Source: Phellopilus nigrolimitatus | Taxonomy: Eukaryota > Basidiomycota > Agaricomycetes > Hymenochaetales > Hymenochaetaceae | Direction: 5' to 3' | DNA length: 64,000 nucleotides | Assembly: GCA_021029095.1 (NCBI GenBank) | Contig: JAJOHG010000107.1 | Location: 1 to 64,000 of the forward strand | Part shown: in pieces, positions 12,132 through 23,514 of the stretch | Position numbering within the stretch: position 1 is the first letter of the stretch | How the letters are laid out: each line of letters starts with the position of its first letter | Notes under the pieces: generated by a model | Databases searched by the model: none | What the model saw: only the letters and a program-made list of their open reading frames with translations | Told to the model about the DNA's origin: nothing | Translations under genes and position numbers: made by a program

Positions 12132-12440
12132 CTAGCCCAGGAGATCACCGAACGTGGCCATCTCGGGGCTACTCGACTCGCGAATGCCAGTTTCCCTGTC
12201 TGAAGTGTGATAAGTGAGAGCGCGATAACAAACAAAGGAAAGGTACACACAGCTGACAGCCATGAGTATACCAGTACTGCTGTCAATAGCACTTATGAGG
12301 TCGGCGGCAATGGAGAGAAGGCTGAGGATGGCGCAACTGAAGGCAGCTGCCATCGAGATAACACGCTTCAGTTTCTTGTACATCGAACCCTCCCGGTGGC
12401 CGGCCATCATCACAATGTCGCACAGACCCGAGCCGGACAC
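12132..12440 (-). CDS. Short putative membrane-protein exon
   Basis: This 102-residue minus-strand frame has two plausible membrane helices (about residues 31-51, AAAFSCAILSLLSIAADLISA, and 56-72, TGILMAVSCVYLSFVCY). They are followed by a polar tail ending PEMATFGDLLG and a stop. It reads like the last exon of a small integral membrane protein of the kind common in agaricomycetes, but I recognise no family and no upstream exons. In this neighbourhood it may well be another fragment. Confidence 0.25.
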   Translation of the reverse strand: MSGSGLCDIVMMAGHREGSMYKKLKRVISMAAAFSCAILSLLSIAADLISAIDSSTGILMAVSCVYLSFVCYRALTYHTSDRETGIRESSSPEMATFGDLLG

Positions 12441-12639
12441 CTCGATCCACGTCTTCGAACAACGCTCTTGTTCCCAGTCCCTATCCCTGGGCGGCGGCGA
12501 GAAGACGCGCGACCGCTTGAGCCTCCATTCTCACTCGTGCGGCTCGCGCGTGACTGACTGCGTGCACCTAAAGCTCCCATCCCGGACTACCGACATTAGT
12601 GGTGCCAGACCCGTAGACCTGCGACTGACTCGCGGAGGA

Positions 12640-13400
12640 CGGCGGCGTCCCTCAATTGAACGTGGGAGTCGTGTCATGACGCTAAAGCCCGGCGGCGGCC
12701 TTTTCTCTGGCGGCCTTTTCTTTGCGAGCCTGTGAGACGCCGAGATCACGGTTCGCGATGCCGTCAATGTTTGGATACGAATGCTTTTGAGCGAATAGCT
12801 TGATCGGTGTGTCTGCCAGAAACAAAATATATGAAAAATAGGAGACGAAAAGGCAGAGAGTGGCAAACCTTTAGGGAATGCTTCGGCCATTCTTTTTTCG
12901 AGTTTTAGCGCTGCTTCAAGGTTCCCATACTGATGTTCACGCGCGCCCAGCGCGTGCACACGGGCCTTGTCGGGGTTGAAAGTATCAGCCGCGTTTTCAA
13001 AAAAGCGCGAGCATCTGAATGCGAAGGTCAGAATGTGGAATGGAGCAGCAAAGTATACGTACTAATTTCATCATTCACTGACATCAAGAACAACAGATAG
13101 CGCACGACGAAGTTGACCTCATCAGGAAAGCGTGCGTGCGTCAAGCCGAAAGACTTATTAGCAACGCCGAGTTGCTTCGCGACGTGGCATTCCATTAGCG
13201 CGGCAGACTCGAAGACCTCCCAAGTTGTCCATTTGTCCTCCCTCGCTTTCCCGAATACCGCACGACTTGCATCAACACCTTCCGCGCGCAACGCGATGTG
13301 GATGTACATGATATACACCAGGCCACACTCTTGCTGTCCCTCGCGCACATTTTTGGCATGTGGCGGAACTTCTGACGGAGAAGACGAGGAAGATGTCGTT
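12640..13400 (-). pseudogene. RNA14/CstF-77 C-terminal HAT-repeat fragment
   Basis: RNA14 (CstF-77) is the HAT-repeat scaffold of the cleavage and polyadenylation factor. The minus-strand exon 13028-13390 reads GLVYIMYIHIALRAEGVDAS, FGKAREDKWTTWEVFESAALMECH and FPDEVNFVVRYLLFLMSVND, a row of HAT repeats. Across an intron follows HQYGNLEAALKLEKRMAEAFPK (about 12,880-12,930). A third piece, about 12,700-12,780, has DGIANRDLGVSQARKEKAARE. This order matches the C-terminal part of RNA14. The N-terminal HAT repeats are absent: upstream 13,400-13,640 is pyrimidine-rich on this strand and shows no HAT sequence. Joining across introns needs imperfect sites, so I call a fragment, not a gene. Confidence 0.55.
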
Positions 13401-13631
13401 TTCGTGGTAGCAAACGATGTTTTCTTTGAGAGTGTAGACGATTAGACGAGAACTAGACAGAGGAAGAGGAAGAGAAAGACAAAATGGAAGGGAGAAACCA
13501 TGTATGAAAACATTTGTTTTGGAGACGGGGAAGGGTAGAGGAGGAAGACCACGAGAAAGCAGCGGCGAAAGGAAAGAGGAGAGAAATAGCAAATAAGAAA
13601 CGAAAAAGAACTCACAGAAGGCCAGGAGAAC

Positions 13632-15130
13632 TCAGTCATCCATCTTCACAGCTAAGTCTACGGCTTCCACGATTTCTGCATCGGTGTCGGTGTCGCCCTC
13701 GCTGGAGCCCTGTGCGCCGTTGTCATCCCTCTCGCCATCGGCATCGACATCCCCGCCACCGCCCGACCCGCGCTCAGGGAGGTCCCCGTCCGCATCTCCA
13801 TCGAACCCGTCCTCAAGCTCGTCCACGCCCGCGCCCGCGCGACACGTGGTACTCGCGAAAGACTGCATGCGCGTGATCCATAGTAGCAACCGAGGGCAGC
13901 GGCATCGGCATGTGCTTCCCTCCCCTCGCAGATACGGCCACGTTGGCCAGAGAATTGATGCTGGGGGCGTGCATGTCGTGGTATTGCCGCGCGCTCAGGG
14001 CCGGGTATCTCAGTGGCACGGTCTTCAGCGGACTCTGGTTCTGCGCCTTCGTGACGAGGAGAGCGAAGACGAGGACCCGTTTGCAGCGCGCGTGATCTCC
14101 GTGTCGATGTCCAGGTCGCCCTCGCCGTCGAGGAGCAAAGACTCGACCCCACTCGGTTCTCCTGGCCGCGTTCATGCTCCCGATAATGGCTCACCGGCCT
14201 GGGGCTCAGCATCTGAGATTGCGCCTGTGCGCGCCCGGTATGGTGGTCAACCAACAGTGTGTCCTGGCGCGCCGTCGCACGAGCGTGGCCGACCGACGCG
14301 TGCTGGCTCTGACCCGCAGAGTGCGCGAGTGCAGACTCGGACTGTGAATGCGAATGCGCGAGCGCGGGGTGCGACGAGCGGTGCGCAATCATCTGCACCT
14401 GCTGGCTTGCGCTCACGGAGCCCAAAGTACCGTGGCGCTCGACGCGCTTCATCTTGCAGCACCGGTCGCACACAGTCCAGGGCCCCACTTCTTAACGCAA
14501 TTGTCGTCCTTGTAGCGGCCGGGCACGCCGCACTACCGGCAAATGCGCTGGCCCTGCGAGGGAAGTCGCCGCCGGGAAGTACCCCCACCTGAGGCACGGT
14601 TGCGGCCCGAGACCGTGCCAGCAGTGGAGCGGACACGAATTGAGTACGCGAACGCACAGCTGGGGATTTAGCGCAGCGCCCTTCGACTAGGCAGTTGAGC
14701 GCGCATGGACGGCGCCGGCGACGGGGTTTGCTGTTGCGGCGGCGGGAGTCGCTGCTGTTGCTGTTGCGGCTGCTGCTGCCGGTGTTGTTGCTGTTACTGC
14801 TGCAGGCCATAATTGTGCCGCCGTCGTTTCGGCGGCCTGTGTTGCTGCGCGTAGCGGTCCGTGCGAGCTCGAGAGGATGGTGCACGGCGCGCAAGATCGA
14901 GACCATGCCGTCTTCCCTCGCATCTGCACCCGAACTCGAACCCACAGTCGAAGCATCTCGCGTCGCACACACCCAAAGATCGCGCACCTCCAACGCCTGG
15001 AATCTATCCGGCAGCGCCCGCTCCCTCGCCCGCCCGCGCTCGAACGTCGCGATGCATGCCTCGATATCCGCATCGAGCGCGGCGACGTACTCGCCACTCC
15101 GCGACATTACCGGACCTGACTTGGGCAGCT
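13632..15130 (-). pseudogene. GATA-like zinc-finger protein relic B
   Basis: This copy is better preserved than the one at 1-888. In order on the minus strand it has SRSGEYVAALDADIEACIATFERGRA (about 15,050-15,120), PDRFQALEVRDLWVC, Ser/Asn- and Arg-rich tracts (frame-shifted poly-Gln), the remnant finger region (about 14,440-14,560) with KKMKRVERHGTLGSVSAS, and His/Ser/Gln-rich sequence. It then has YHDMHAPSINSLANVAVS (about 13,960) and an acidic Asp/Glu/Gly tail ending AVDLAVKMDD and a stop at 13,632. These pieces need at least four frame changes to join, and one zinc-binding C-x2-C is destroyed. The function would be that of a DNA-binding regulator, which is inference from the finger type only. 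Confidence 0.5.
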
Positions 15131-16172
15131 CTTGTGAACGATCGCCGACATCTACGTCCCAGATACGCCGCGCCACCACAGTGCCCGAGTGGTCCCGTCC
15201 AGGGACAACTACCGTGCCCGTCGGCGTCCCAGAGCCCAGCGGCGTAGCATTTGCAGAAGTGTCAGTTGATACCGTCGTCTCCGCATCCGAAGCGGCGATG
15301 CTCTGTTCGTTCTTAGGGCGGCGTCAGATGAGTAAGCGTAAAGAAAGTCAAGAAATTCGAATTCACCTCAGTAATTGCGAAAGACCGTTCTCGCGCGAGA
15401 AGGCGGACAAGCTCCTGTGCTTGCTCCCGTTGGCGCTGCTCGAGTTGCTGCTGCCGCCTGGGCTGTCTTTGATCGCGGGTCTCGCGCGGGATGCCGCTCG
15501 TGCTCGGACTCGGGATTCTCTGGCGGCGGTGGTGAGACAAAAATCTCGCAGAAGGCGGACAAGGCGCTCCAGGCCGCCGTCGCAGTGAGGATCTCCCGGA
15601 TGCGCGGCGAGGTCGAAGTGAGGTGGGCGAGCAACGTGAGCAATGGGAGTGGGGACATGGTGTGAAGCGATGTGATCGAGTTTTTCGGTCAGTGTCGAGC
15701 ATGGCGGCGGCGGCGATGGGCACACAACTTAAGACTCCCTATTCCGCACGCAGGCTCTGTTCTGCGCTGGGAACGCGAAGCTCGACTCGCACATAGTGAG
15801 TTCAGAGGTGCTTTCAGTCCGTTGAAACGCTACTGCGCTGTGTAGTCGACGTTGTTGCTGTTGCTGCCGTGGGCAATGGGCGGGCCGATCGCCCAACTCA
15901 TAGTCTGATTGCGGCGAAAGCGTCGCCAGTTGTCTGCGTCTAGAGGCTTGTGTCCGTATGTCCTCATCTGAGTAGAACGTCGTCGCAGGTCGCAGTCGAG
16001 ATATGAGGGTTGACAGCAGCGACAGAAAGGAGTACGGACGCTGGCAGAGGTCGGCGGACAGTCGGGACTTAGGTTGCGGCGAAGTTGCTGCTGTTGCTGC
16101 TGCTGCTGCCGAGGCATACCTAAACAGATAGTTACAGATTAGTACGCTAAGGAATTGAAGAAAGAGAAACAA
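15124..16172 (-). pseudogene. Mub1/SamB-like MYND protein relic, N-terminal and central part
   Basis: Mub1/SamB proteins carry an armadillo-like N-terminal part and a C-terminal MYND finger. Mub1 works with the Ubr2 ligase and SamB controls polarity in Aspergillus. Minus-strand pieces in order are a Gln-rich start MPRQQQQQQQQLRRN (16,117), SSFAFPAQNRACVRN (about 15,750), HLTSTSPRIREIL with GGLERLVRLLRDFCL in the next frame (about 15,570-15,640), REQAQELVRLLARERSFAI (about 15,400) and a linker ATPLGSGTPTGTV... to RSGTVVARR (15,170-15,260). FAFPxxNxACV and TSTSPRIREILTxDGGLERLV are family signatures. Pieces alternate between frames, so it is inactivated. The linker segment 15,124-15,356 recurs almost unchanged at 32,662-32,885. 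Confidence 0.6.
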
Positions 16173-16262
16173 CCTACATTTGCAGTGACACGCGAACCGA
16201 AGTCGAGAAATCGAGAGATCAAGATGAAGACGAAGTCAAAAGCAAAATTGAAGCTTGAGGGA
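16120..16262. promoter_or_regulatory. Shared leader / 5' intron segment, copy B
   Basis: This is related to 3,940-4,066: the GTACGCTAAGG, TTGAAGAAAGAGAAACAAC and GTCGAGAAATCGAGAGATC elements are in the same order, upstream of the same Gln-rich start but now in front of a Mub1-like relic. There is no NAA25 sequence on the far side. Confidence 0.45.
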
Positions 16263-16343
16263 AAGATTGTCCTCGATCATGGAGGGACGTGCACCAACCG
16301 CCTAAAGTTGGACCGATGCCATCCTAAAACCCGTATGTGAGCC

Positions 16344-16870
16344 CTAGAGCCCGTCGCTACGGGTTACACCAAGCACCTCCGATGTCGACCCGAAGGCCGA
16401 ACACTCGTCGGGTTGGGGGACAGCGAAGGCTGACGAAAAAAAGGACTGTGAGGAAGAAGGGCCTGTTCTGCGCAGGAAACGCAAGGTTTGACTCGTGCAT
16501 AAAGACCTCGGAGTTGAGTGGGGTGTGTCCGTAGTCGTTGGAACGCTTCTGCACAGCACAGCTCCCGTTGTTGCTATTGCTATCGTGGGCAATGGGCAGG
16601 CCGTTCGCCCAACTCGTAGTCTGATTGCGGCGAGAGCGTTGCCAGTTGTCTGCGTCTAGAGGCGTGTTTTCGTATTCTTTCGTCTCAGAAGAATGTGGTC
16701 GTGGTCGCCGTTGAGCAGAGATGAGATATGCGTGTCGTTGTGTGCGATGGTGACGATGCTTGGTCACTGTTGACTGACCGGGACAAATCGGGAAAATATA
16801 GTGAGGAAAGACGCGTACACGCGACACAAGACAGAAAATGATATAAGATATGGCAAACACACAATGAATT
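16344..16870 (-). pseudogene. Second Mub1/SamB-like N-terminal fragment
   Basis: The minus-strand frame contains PLDADNWQRSRRNQTTSWAN, PIAHDSNSNNGSCAVQ and MHESNLAFPAQNRPFF. This parallels the block at 15,730-16,000 (PLDADNWRRFRRNQTMSWAI, SSFAFPAQNRACV). It is therefore a second diverged copy of the Mub1-like 5' region lying in tandem, stopping shortly after the FAFPAQNR motif. It abuts the palindrome-bearing repeat array on its upstream side. Confidence 0.5.
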
Positions 16871-16924
16871 CAAACCTGTTAAGACAAATTAGAAGAAAAA
16901 TAAATGCTATCAAACATACCTAGA

Positions 16925-19020
16925 AACTGCGTATTCCTGCGGCCGGCCGCAGGAATCCGTGCGAATAATGTATTTGTAAGGAAAGCACAATAACTTCAAC
17001 ACCTCACAGAAATACAATAACAGCACAGAAACCCGTTTAGTCTGATAGAAAACATGCAAGGTGCCTTCACACACACATCAGCAAAGACACAAAGATGTAT
17101 GAAGGTGCTCGGCACCATTGAGCCTTATCTCAGCTACTAAATTTCACTCTGTGCAACAAACACTGGCCCGATTGACATCAAATAAAGCCAGGCGTGGTCG
17201 GCTGATCCAACCCATCCATACTGACACTCATTTGACCCAGATGGATGTAACAAAGGCATGGAATGTGCAATATCCAACTTGCAGCAGCAATCAACAGCCA
17301 CTAAATTGACAGCATCTGCACAATAAGCCGTTTATAAACCCAGACTTCCTGCAGTGAGCTTTTGTCTACCACTTTGCTAAAGTAAACGGGAAAATATGCC
17401 GAGCAGAATATTATACGAATATCTAACCTATTTTTGAGACACATAATTGCCAACAAAAGCGCCGACGACAAGTAACATACCAGATTTCCGTCCACAAACA
17501 GGAAAAGGATAGAGCATTTACATACCAACAATGCAGCGAAGAGTTGGGGCCAAACCGTTTTGAAACAAGCAAGATATTCACATTTGATCACCAAAGGGGA
17601 AAGTGCGTATTCCTGCGGCCGGCCGCAGGAATCCGCGGGAAGAAATGCCCATATTAGGAAAGCAAAACCTTTGACACCTTGCAGAAATACAACGACAGCG
17701 CAGAAACACGTTTGCCCCGATAGAAAACATGGAGAGTACCATCACACACACTTTTTTGAAGAAACAGCGACCAATGATTATAATTAGGAAGGTGCTCGCC
17801 ACTGTTGAACATTAATTTCATTATTTCAGCTACCAAACATCACTTTGCACAACAACCACTGACCCAATCATTGTCAAATAAAGCCAGGTATGGTCGGATA
17901 TTCATGCCCTTCAGTACAGGCAGCAATTTGATCCAGATTACTGTACATTTGACACAGAATGTGTAATATTCAGCTGTCACTGGTGATCAACAGCCCATAA
18001 ACATCTGGCACAAGCACCCTAGCCCGTTTACAAACCCAAATATGCTGCAGGCAACATATATCCACCACTTTGCTGAAGTAAACGGCAAAAGAATGCAATC
18101 CCGAATATTCTAAAAATATTCAACATATTTTTGAGATACCTAATTGCCGACGAGCGCGCCGACAACGAGCAACATGCCAGATTTCCGTCCACAAACAGGA
18201 AAAAGAAAGGTCATGTCCATATCAACAAGACAGTGAAGATTTGAGCCCAAGAACCTTTGAAACCGTCGAGATATCATCAACTGATTTCAAATGAGCAAGA
18301 TATTAACATTTGATTACCAAAGAAAAAAGTGCGTATTCCTGCGGCCGGCCGCAGGAATCCGCGGGAAGAAATGCCCATATTAGGAACTCAAAACCTTCGA
18401 CACCTCACAGAAATTCAACAGCAGCGCAGAAACCCGTCTCCTCTGATAGAAAGCATACGGGATGCCTCCACACACTCTTCTGTGAAGAAGCAAAGATGAA
18501 TAACTAAAAGATGAAGGTGCTCAGTCGCTGTCAAGCATTATCACCATTAACTCAGTACTAATTCTCAATTTCCACAACAACCACCGGCCCAAACGACGTT
18601 TAACAAAGGCACGCACAGTTGGTCGTCTGTACCTGCATACTGATGGCGATTTGACACAAGTTACTGTACATTAGGCACAGAATACGCGAAATTCAGCTCA
18701 CAACCGTGATGAACAGCCCATAGACATTCAGCAGTGGCACCCTCGCCCGTTCACAAACCCAAACATGACGCAGACAACTCATACACACAAGTTTGCTCAA
18801 TGCGAACGGGAAAATATCAAGATTCGACAACTCCATCGTCATTACAGTAACCCAACAAAGTCGCATTGCCGACAGCCTCGACGACAGCGAGCTACACGCG
18901 CAAATGACGTTCGCAAAAGCAAAAAGGGTGCTCCGCATACAACCCGACCCGACAGTGAAGATTTGGGGCCAAAATTCGGCCAGACGAGCGAGATACGGGG
19001 CCTACACGACGCGATGGAAT
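16925..19020. repeat. Three-unit tandem array with an invariant 24-bp palindrome
   Basis: Three head-to-tail, diverged units of about 680-730 bp are present. Each opens with the same perfect 24-bp palindrome (half site ATTCCTGCGGCC) at 16,933-16,956, 17,609-17,632 and 18,335-18,358. After it come alignable but substituted blocks: AGGAAAGCA, CACCT-x-CAGAAAT, CAGAAAC-CGTTT, TTTGCT-AA-AACGG and ATTTCCGTCCACAAACAGG. The unit is clearly less GC-rich than the flanking relics. No coding frame of note exists. The array ends near 19,020, just before a different tandem repeat. Confidence 0.8.
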
Positions 19021-19051
19021 AATGGACCATTATTCCAGGGCTCAGGGGACT

Positions 19052-20208
19052 AGTCTCAGATGAATCCGAACACAACGGAATCTTGTACGGCCATTTGTCC
19101 TTGAATCGTGAATCAGCATTTTCTTACCTGTGCAAATTCGATTTTTAACTTGTGTCGTCTATGTTTCTGACTCGAACTTCACTCACCACCGGCTGTCGCC
19201 ACTACAATCCGGATATCGGGGGAGCAAAACTGGATTCGTTTCTTTCGGGCAAGTCGATTCTTGTTTACGGCTGCCTTTTTGGGAACGTGATCTCGCATTC
19301 CGCATTTTGTATTCTGTCTGCACTCGTAAGCTGTGTTTTGTCCAATTCCCTTTCGTAAACGGGTCAGACGTTTCTGAATCATCCTGGATCATGTTCTCCC
19401 CGAGTCTCAGATGAATCCGAACACAACGGAATCTTGTACGGCCATTTGTCCTTGAATCGTGAATCAGCATTTTCTTACCTGTGCAAATTCGATTTTTAAC
19501 TTGTGTCGTCTATGTTTCTGACTCGAACTTCACTCACCACCGGCTGTCGCCACTACAATCCGGATATCGGGGGAGCAAAACTGGATTCGTTTCTTTCGGG
19601 CAAGTCGATTCTTGTTTACGGCTGCCTTTTTGGGAACGTGATCTCGCATTCCGCATTTTGTATTCTGTCTGCACTCGTAAGCTGTGTTTTGTCCAATTCC
19701 CTTTCGTAAACGGGTCAGACGTTTCTGAATCATCCTGGATCATGTTCTCCCCGAGTCTCAGATGAATCCGAACACAACGGAATCTTGTACGGCCATTTGT
19801 CCTTGAATCGTGAATCAGCATTTTCTTACCTGTGCAAATTCGATTTTTAACTTGTGTCGTCTATGTTTCTGACTCGAACTTCACTCACCACCGGCTGTCG
19901 CCACTACAATCCGGATATCGGGGGAGCAAAACTGGATTCGTTTCTTTCGGGCAAGTCGATTCTTGTTTACGGCTGCCTTTTTGGGAACGTGATCTCGCAT
20001 TCCGCATTTTGTATTCTGTCTGCACTCGTAAGCTGTGTTTTGTCCAATTCCCTTTCGTAAACGGGTCAGACGTTTCTGAATCATCCTGGATCATGTTCTC
20101 CCCGAGTCTCAGATGAATCCGAACACAACGGAATCTTGTACGGCCATTTGTCCTTGAATCGTGAATCAGCATTTTCTTACCTGTGCAAATTCGATTTTTA
20201 ACTTGTGT
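19052..20208. repeat. 351-bp tandem repeat, three identical units plus 104 bp of a fourth
   Basis: AGTCTCAGATGAATCCG recurs at 19,052, 19,403, 19,754 and 20,105, an exact 351-bp period. The three complete units appear base-identical by eye, since every frame translates to the same peptides in each. The fourth copy stops after ACTTGTGT at 20,208, so the array can be written as four 104-bp blocks separated by three 247-bp blocks. I see no TG...CA termini or target duplication. The function is unknown; the layout is what unequal exchange of an element with short direct terminal repeats would give. Confidence 0.85.
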
Positions 20209-20640
20209 TTATTGACTCAATCTATTTTTAGCCCATTTAAAAAAAACTTTTTTCCCCCTCATATTTATTCCTTTCTCTGAGTACAAGCAGTGGTGAGTGG
20301 GAGATACAAAAACGGGAAGGTTATGCAGTTTATGTTAGAAACTTGAGTCCTGCCTTGAAGACCTCGACAAGCATAGTTCAAGTCATATGCTGTGTAGCAG
20401 ATGGGTGCGTAAGGAGCAGTCGAGCCGCCAGTACGAGGCTGAGCAGGCGGGTGGGAATAGTACGAATATGCTCCCGTGCCATATGGGTACTGGCCGCTGC
20501 TGTATGCAACGTACAGTGCATACGTCTGGGCGCGCTGATAGCTTCGCTAGGCCTGGCGGAGGAAGATCGCTGGCGCGCCGCGTGGACGTCCGGCGTCTAG
20601 GTTTTGTACCTGGGAATTAGCATCTGGACATTCGTCGCAT
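20209..20640. other. Unannotated spacer after the 351-bp array
   Basis: The spacer includes an A/T-rich stretch (about 20,220-20,270, with runs of A and T). No motif was recognised before the 3' end of the KDM4 relic. Confidence 0.4.
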
Positions 20641-23335
20641 GCAATCGTTCTATGTTTAAGTCAGACGGAGGACCACTGGGACAAGTCCGATATGAATTGG
20701 ATCACTTACGTTCGTGCGTTGGCGCAGCAATTGGTCGGCTTCTGGCCTACCATCTGACCCTCCATCTTTCCCCAGACGATGCTGCTCCACTCGAACTCGC
20801 TCTTCATCTCGTTGTCCCATACGACCTCGACAGTGCTGCGCTCCTCGTTGACAGCGACAAGGGAGACCTCAAATACACCTGCGCTGACTCGCAGCTGACA
20901 GCGCAAGCAATTCGATACGTACCCGGTCGAGCTTGTTCGTACACTTCATCACAGCGACGGCCTAAACATATTATATTCAGGAAGACCAAGAGAGATGCTG
21001 AACAGGGTTATGTTGGGTGCAAAGAAGGTCGTATTCAGTCTTCTTGATTGTGTTAATGACGTTCGGCTCGAGCGCTGTCTCTAGTTGAATAGGAGAGGTG
21101 GCAACGAACAATTCAGGCGGCGCGACATTGACGGAGCAGAAGTAGTAAGCAGTGATGGGTCTACAGTCGCCACGTTCAAACCAAACCAGTAGAGACCTGT
21201 ACATCGATACCGTCCGGAAAGCCATCTGTGGTTGCGGAAAGATCTATCGACCCTGACGTGACTGGCAATTCGTTAAGAACGACTCTTTCTCAACTGTGCA
21301 CACCTCAGCGAAGTGTATGCGCGCCTCGACGCCGCCGCCGCGAGCGCATGAGACAGGGGACGTCTTCGGACACTTGCCCTTCGTACACTGGATCGGCGCG
21401 CCATGCGACTTTGCTCGGCCCTTCTGGTAAGCCGTGCATTTCTATACAAGTTAAGCCACGAATGTAGAAGTTAGTTGATGAAGCAAACCGCGGGAGAGCG
21501 CAGATAGCGAGGAGCTTACCAGAGCCCAGCGGTCCTTCACAATTGCGTCCACGCCAAATACCACCTTCTCCATCCTTTCCACTGCCTGTTTCATTTCGTC
21601 TTGATCCTGCACTGCGAATTCGTCGACTGGCACGATCATTGCGCAACTCTCGTGTGCACGCCATGCTTCGTGCCTATCCATATCCTTCGGTTGGTAGTTA
21701 TGGCAGTTCGCCCACGCACTAGGCTGGTCATGCACGCGGAGTAGGCCAACTAAGTCTTGCGATACACAGAGGCAGCAAGGGAACCGGCCAAGGTTCTTCG
21801 GAAGCTTGAGTTTCTGCCTGATGGCAGAAAGATCTTCGCTATCTGCAGAGGGCTCGGCTTGATCTTCTTTGTCTTGGAGAGGTCTGCATCGTTGGACGTA
21901 CGCATCTGTGATGACTTAGGATTTGCGTCATCGTCGCACTTCGGTTTTTCGAACGAGGCTTTTGACAGCGGTTTCGACGCTTCTTCCTCGCGTTCGTGCA
22001 GAAGTGTGTCCACGTCGACGCGTACACTGAGCCCCGGTCAAGATAAGAATATCATTAACATATTTATCACGCACCTGTCCCTGATACAGCCGCAGACCTG
22101 CGCTTGTCGGCCATTATCTAACCAGCTTCCAAAGCGAAGTTGACGCTCTCCGCGCAGCTCAAAGGTAACAAGGTTAAAACCAGCGTGGTATTCGCGGGGA
22201 AAGGTGACGACAAACTCGCCAGCGTGTTAACTTGCGGCACTGCGCGACGTCTTGCGGAAAGAAACTTCGGAGGGTGTTTTCGAATTGGACGGAGCGGGCC
22301 TGCGGGATTGCATACCAGAACTTGGGCACACCAAAGTGAATGTAATTGATCAAGAAATTCATATCCTCGATGAGCCAGACGAACGTCGCGCGCCACATCC
22401 AGAAGTACAGATATGGCGTGTTGTCACCAGGAAGTCCGTTCGCGCAGACGGGTAAATGATGAGACAATGTCGACGGAGGCCTCCGACGTTCCACGGGGTC
22501 GTCTCCTCAGTGAATAGTGAACCAGCTGTGTCTGCGCCATACCATGGCGGCTTCCCCGGCCCACAATTGCGCCAAGATTTGCGTTCAAGGGTTGCACAAA
22601 ATGCGGGGGTATAGTCGGCAGCGGAAGTGTTGCGCGGGAGCCAATGTCCGTCGAACGTCTGAAGGAATGTCTTGTCGAGCTCGGTGCGCTTCGACAAACC
22701 TGCCTCACGCTCAACTCGCGTCTGTATGCATCGCTTGCGCGGCGGGGGTATGAATTCTTCAGGCTCGTCGACATTGGCATCGGCGTCTACGCTGGAAGTA
22801 GGAAGCGACGTATCTGCATCTAGTACATCCTCCGAGTGGTCGTGCTCAGCCACAAGACCCTGTTCATCCTCCTCTACTTCCCTCACCACAACCCCATCCA
22901 CTTCCACTTCCACCTCCTCCTCCGTCTCATCAGAGCCTACGCCACGCTTGCTTCTCCTCAGCGTTCTATGCGCGTATTCTCCTGCAGCGTTGAGCCCGAC
23001 CTTGTCGATGGCGGGTGCGCGGAACTCTTCCTTCGCGCATATCTCGGCTCACTCCCGCAAGCTGATCGCTTTGCGCTTCTCGATGTTCTGCTGACGGTAT
23101 AATCCAGAGCGTCCAAGCATGCGCTGCTCATTGGGAGACTTGATGCGTACGTCGGCGAGTCGAGGACGCACGGAGGGCAGTGCTTTGGACCACTCCTTTG
23201 GCGGGATTTTTCACGATGCCGCTACGCATGACCCGGCACTCGACGCGTATCATGTATCCGTCAAAGTCGGTAAACTCAGCCATGGAAGGCTTGAAGGCGG
23301 CATCGTACTCATCTACAAGCGGTTTGCAGACTAGA
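20640..23335 (-). pseudogene. KDM4-type JmjN-JmjC-PHD histone demethylase relic, copy 2
   Basis: Almost a full KDM4/Rph1-like protein can be traced on the minus strand. JmjN is EFTDFDGYMIRVECRVMRSG (about 23,230). A linker follows with the acidic EEVEVEVDGVVVREVEEDEQ (22,880). JmjC includes WRNCGPGKPPWYGADTAGSLF (22,540), NTPYLYFWMWRATFVW, INYIHFGVPKFWYAIPQ (22,350) and SCAESVNFALE (22,140). Then come VDVDTLLHEREEEA (22,010), the PHD region with CHNYQPKDMDRHEAWRAHESC (21,660-21,720), and a tail VSAGVFEVSLVAVNEERSTVEVVWDNEM that may be Tudor-like (20,800-20,900). Lesions are a +1 frameshift after the JmjN, a TGA at 23,049-23,051 where the family has Trp (RE-W-AEICAKEEF), and further frame changes. 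The iron-binding His of HxE is Leu (WLIE for WHVE). It is inactive beyond reasonable doubt. Confidence 0.75.
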
Positions 23336-23460
23336 ATGCTAAGGGCTTGAAGAAAGAAACAGCTTACGGTTAGATAGGGTCCGAAGCGAATCCAAGAAAG
23401 CAAGACATCAAGTCGAAAACAAAGTCAAGAACGAAGACGAAGCTTGAGGCCAAAGATCAC
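23325..23460. promoter_or_regulatory. Shared leader / 5' intron segment, copy C
   Basis: Read on the minus strand, GTAAGCTGTTTCTTTCTTC...CCCTTAGCATTCTAG is a well-formed intron lying directly upstream of the first KDM4 exon. It is preceded by the same purine-rich CTTCGTCTTCG leader. It is homologous to copies A, B and D. Confidence 0.45.
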
Positions 23461-23514
23461 CAAGATTTGATGACGCGCGTCGTCAAATCAATCGCTCCCT
23501 TCGGGCCGTACTGA

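Noticed and set aside
19130..20172. Identical 94-, 68-, 67- and 95-residue open frames repeated three times
   Set aside because: They occur on both strands of the 351-bp repeat with no shared motif or splice context. The repetition comes from the DNA array, not from a gene family.
16925..20208. CRISPR-like array
   Set aside because: The repeats are hundreds of bases long, spacers are not unique short sequences, and the genome is eukaryotic.
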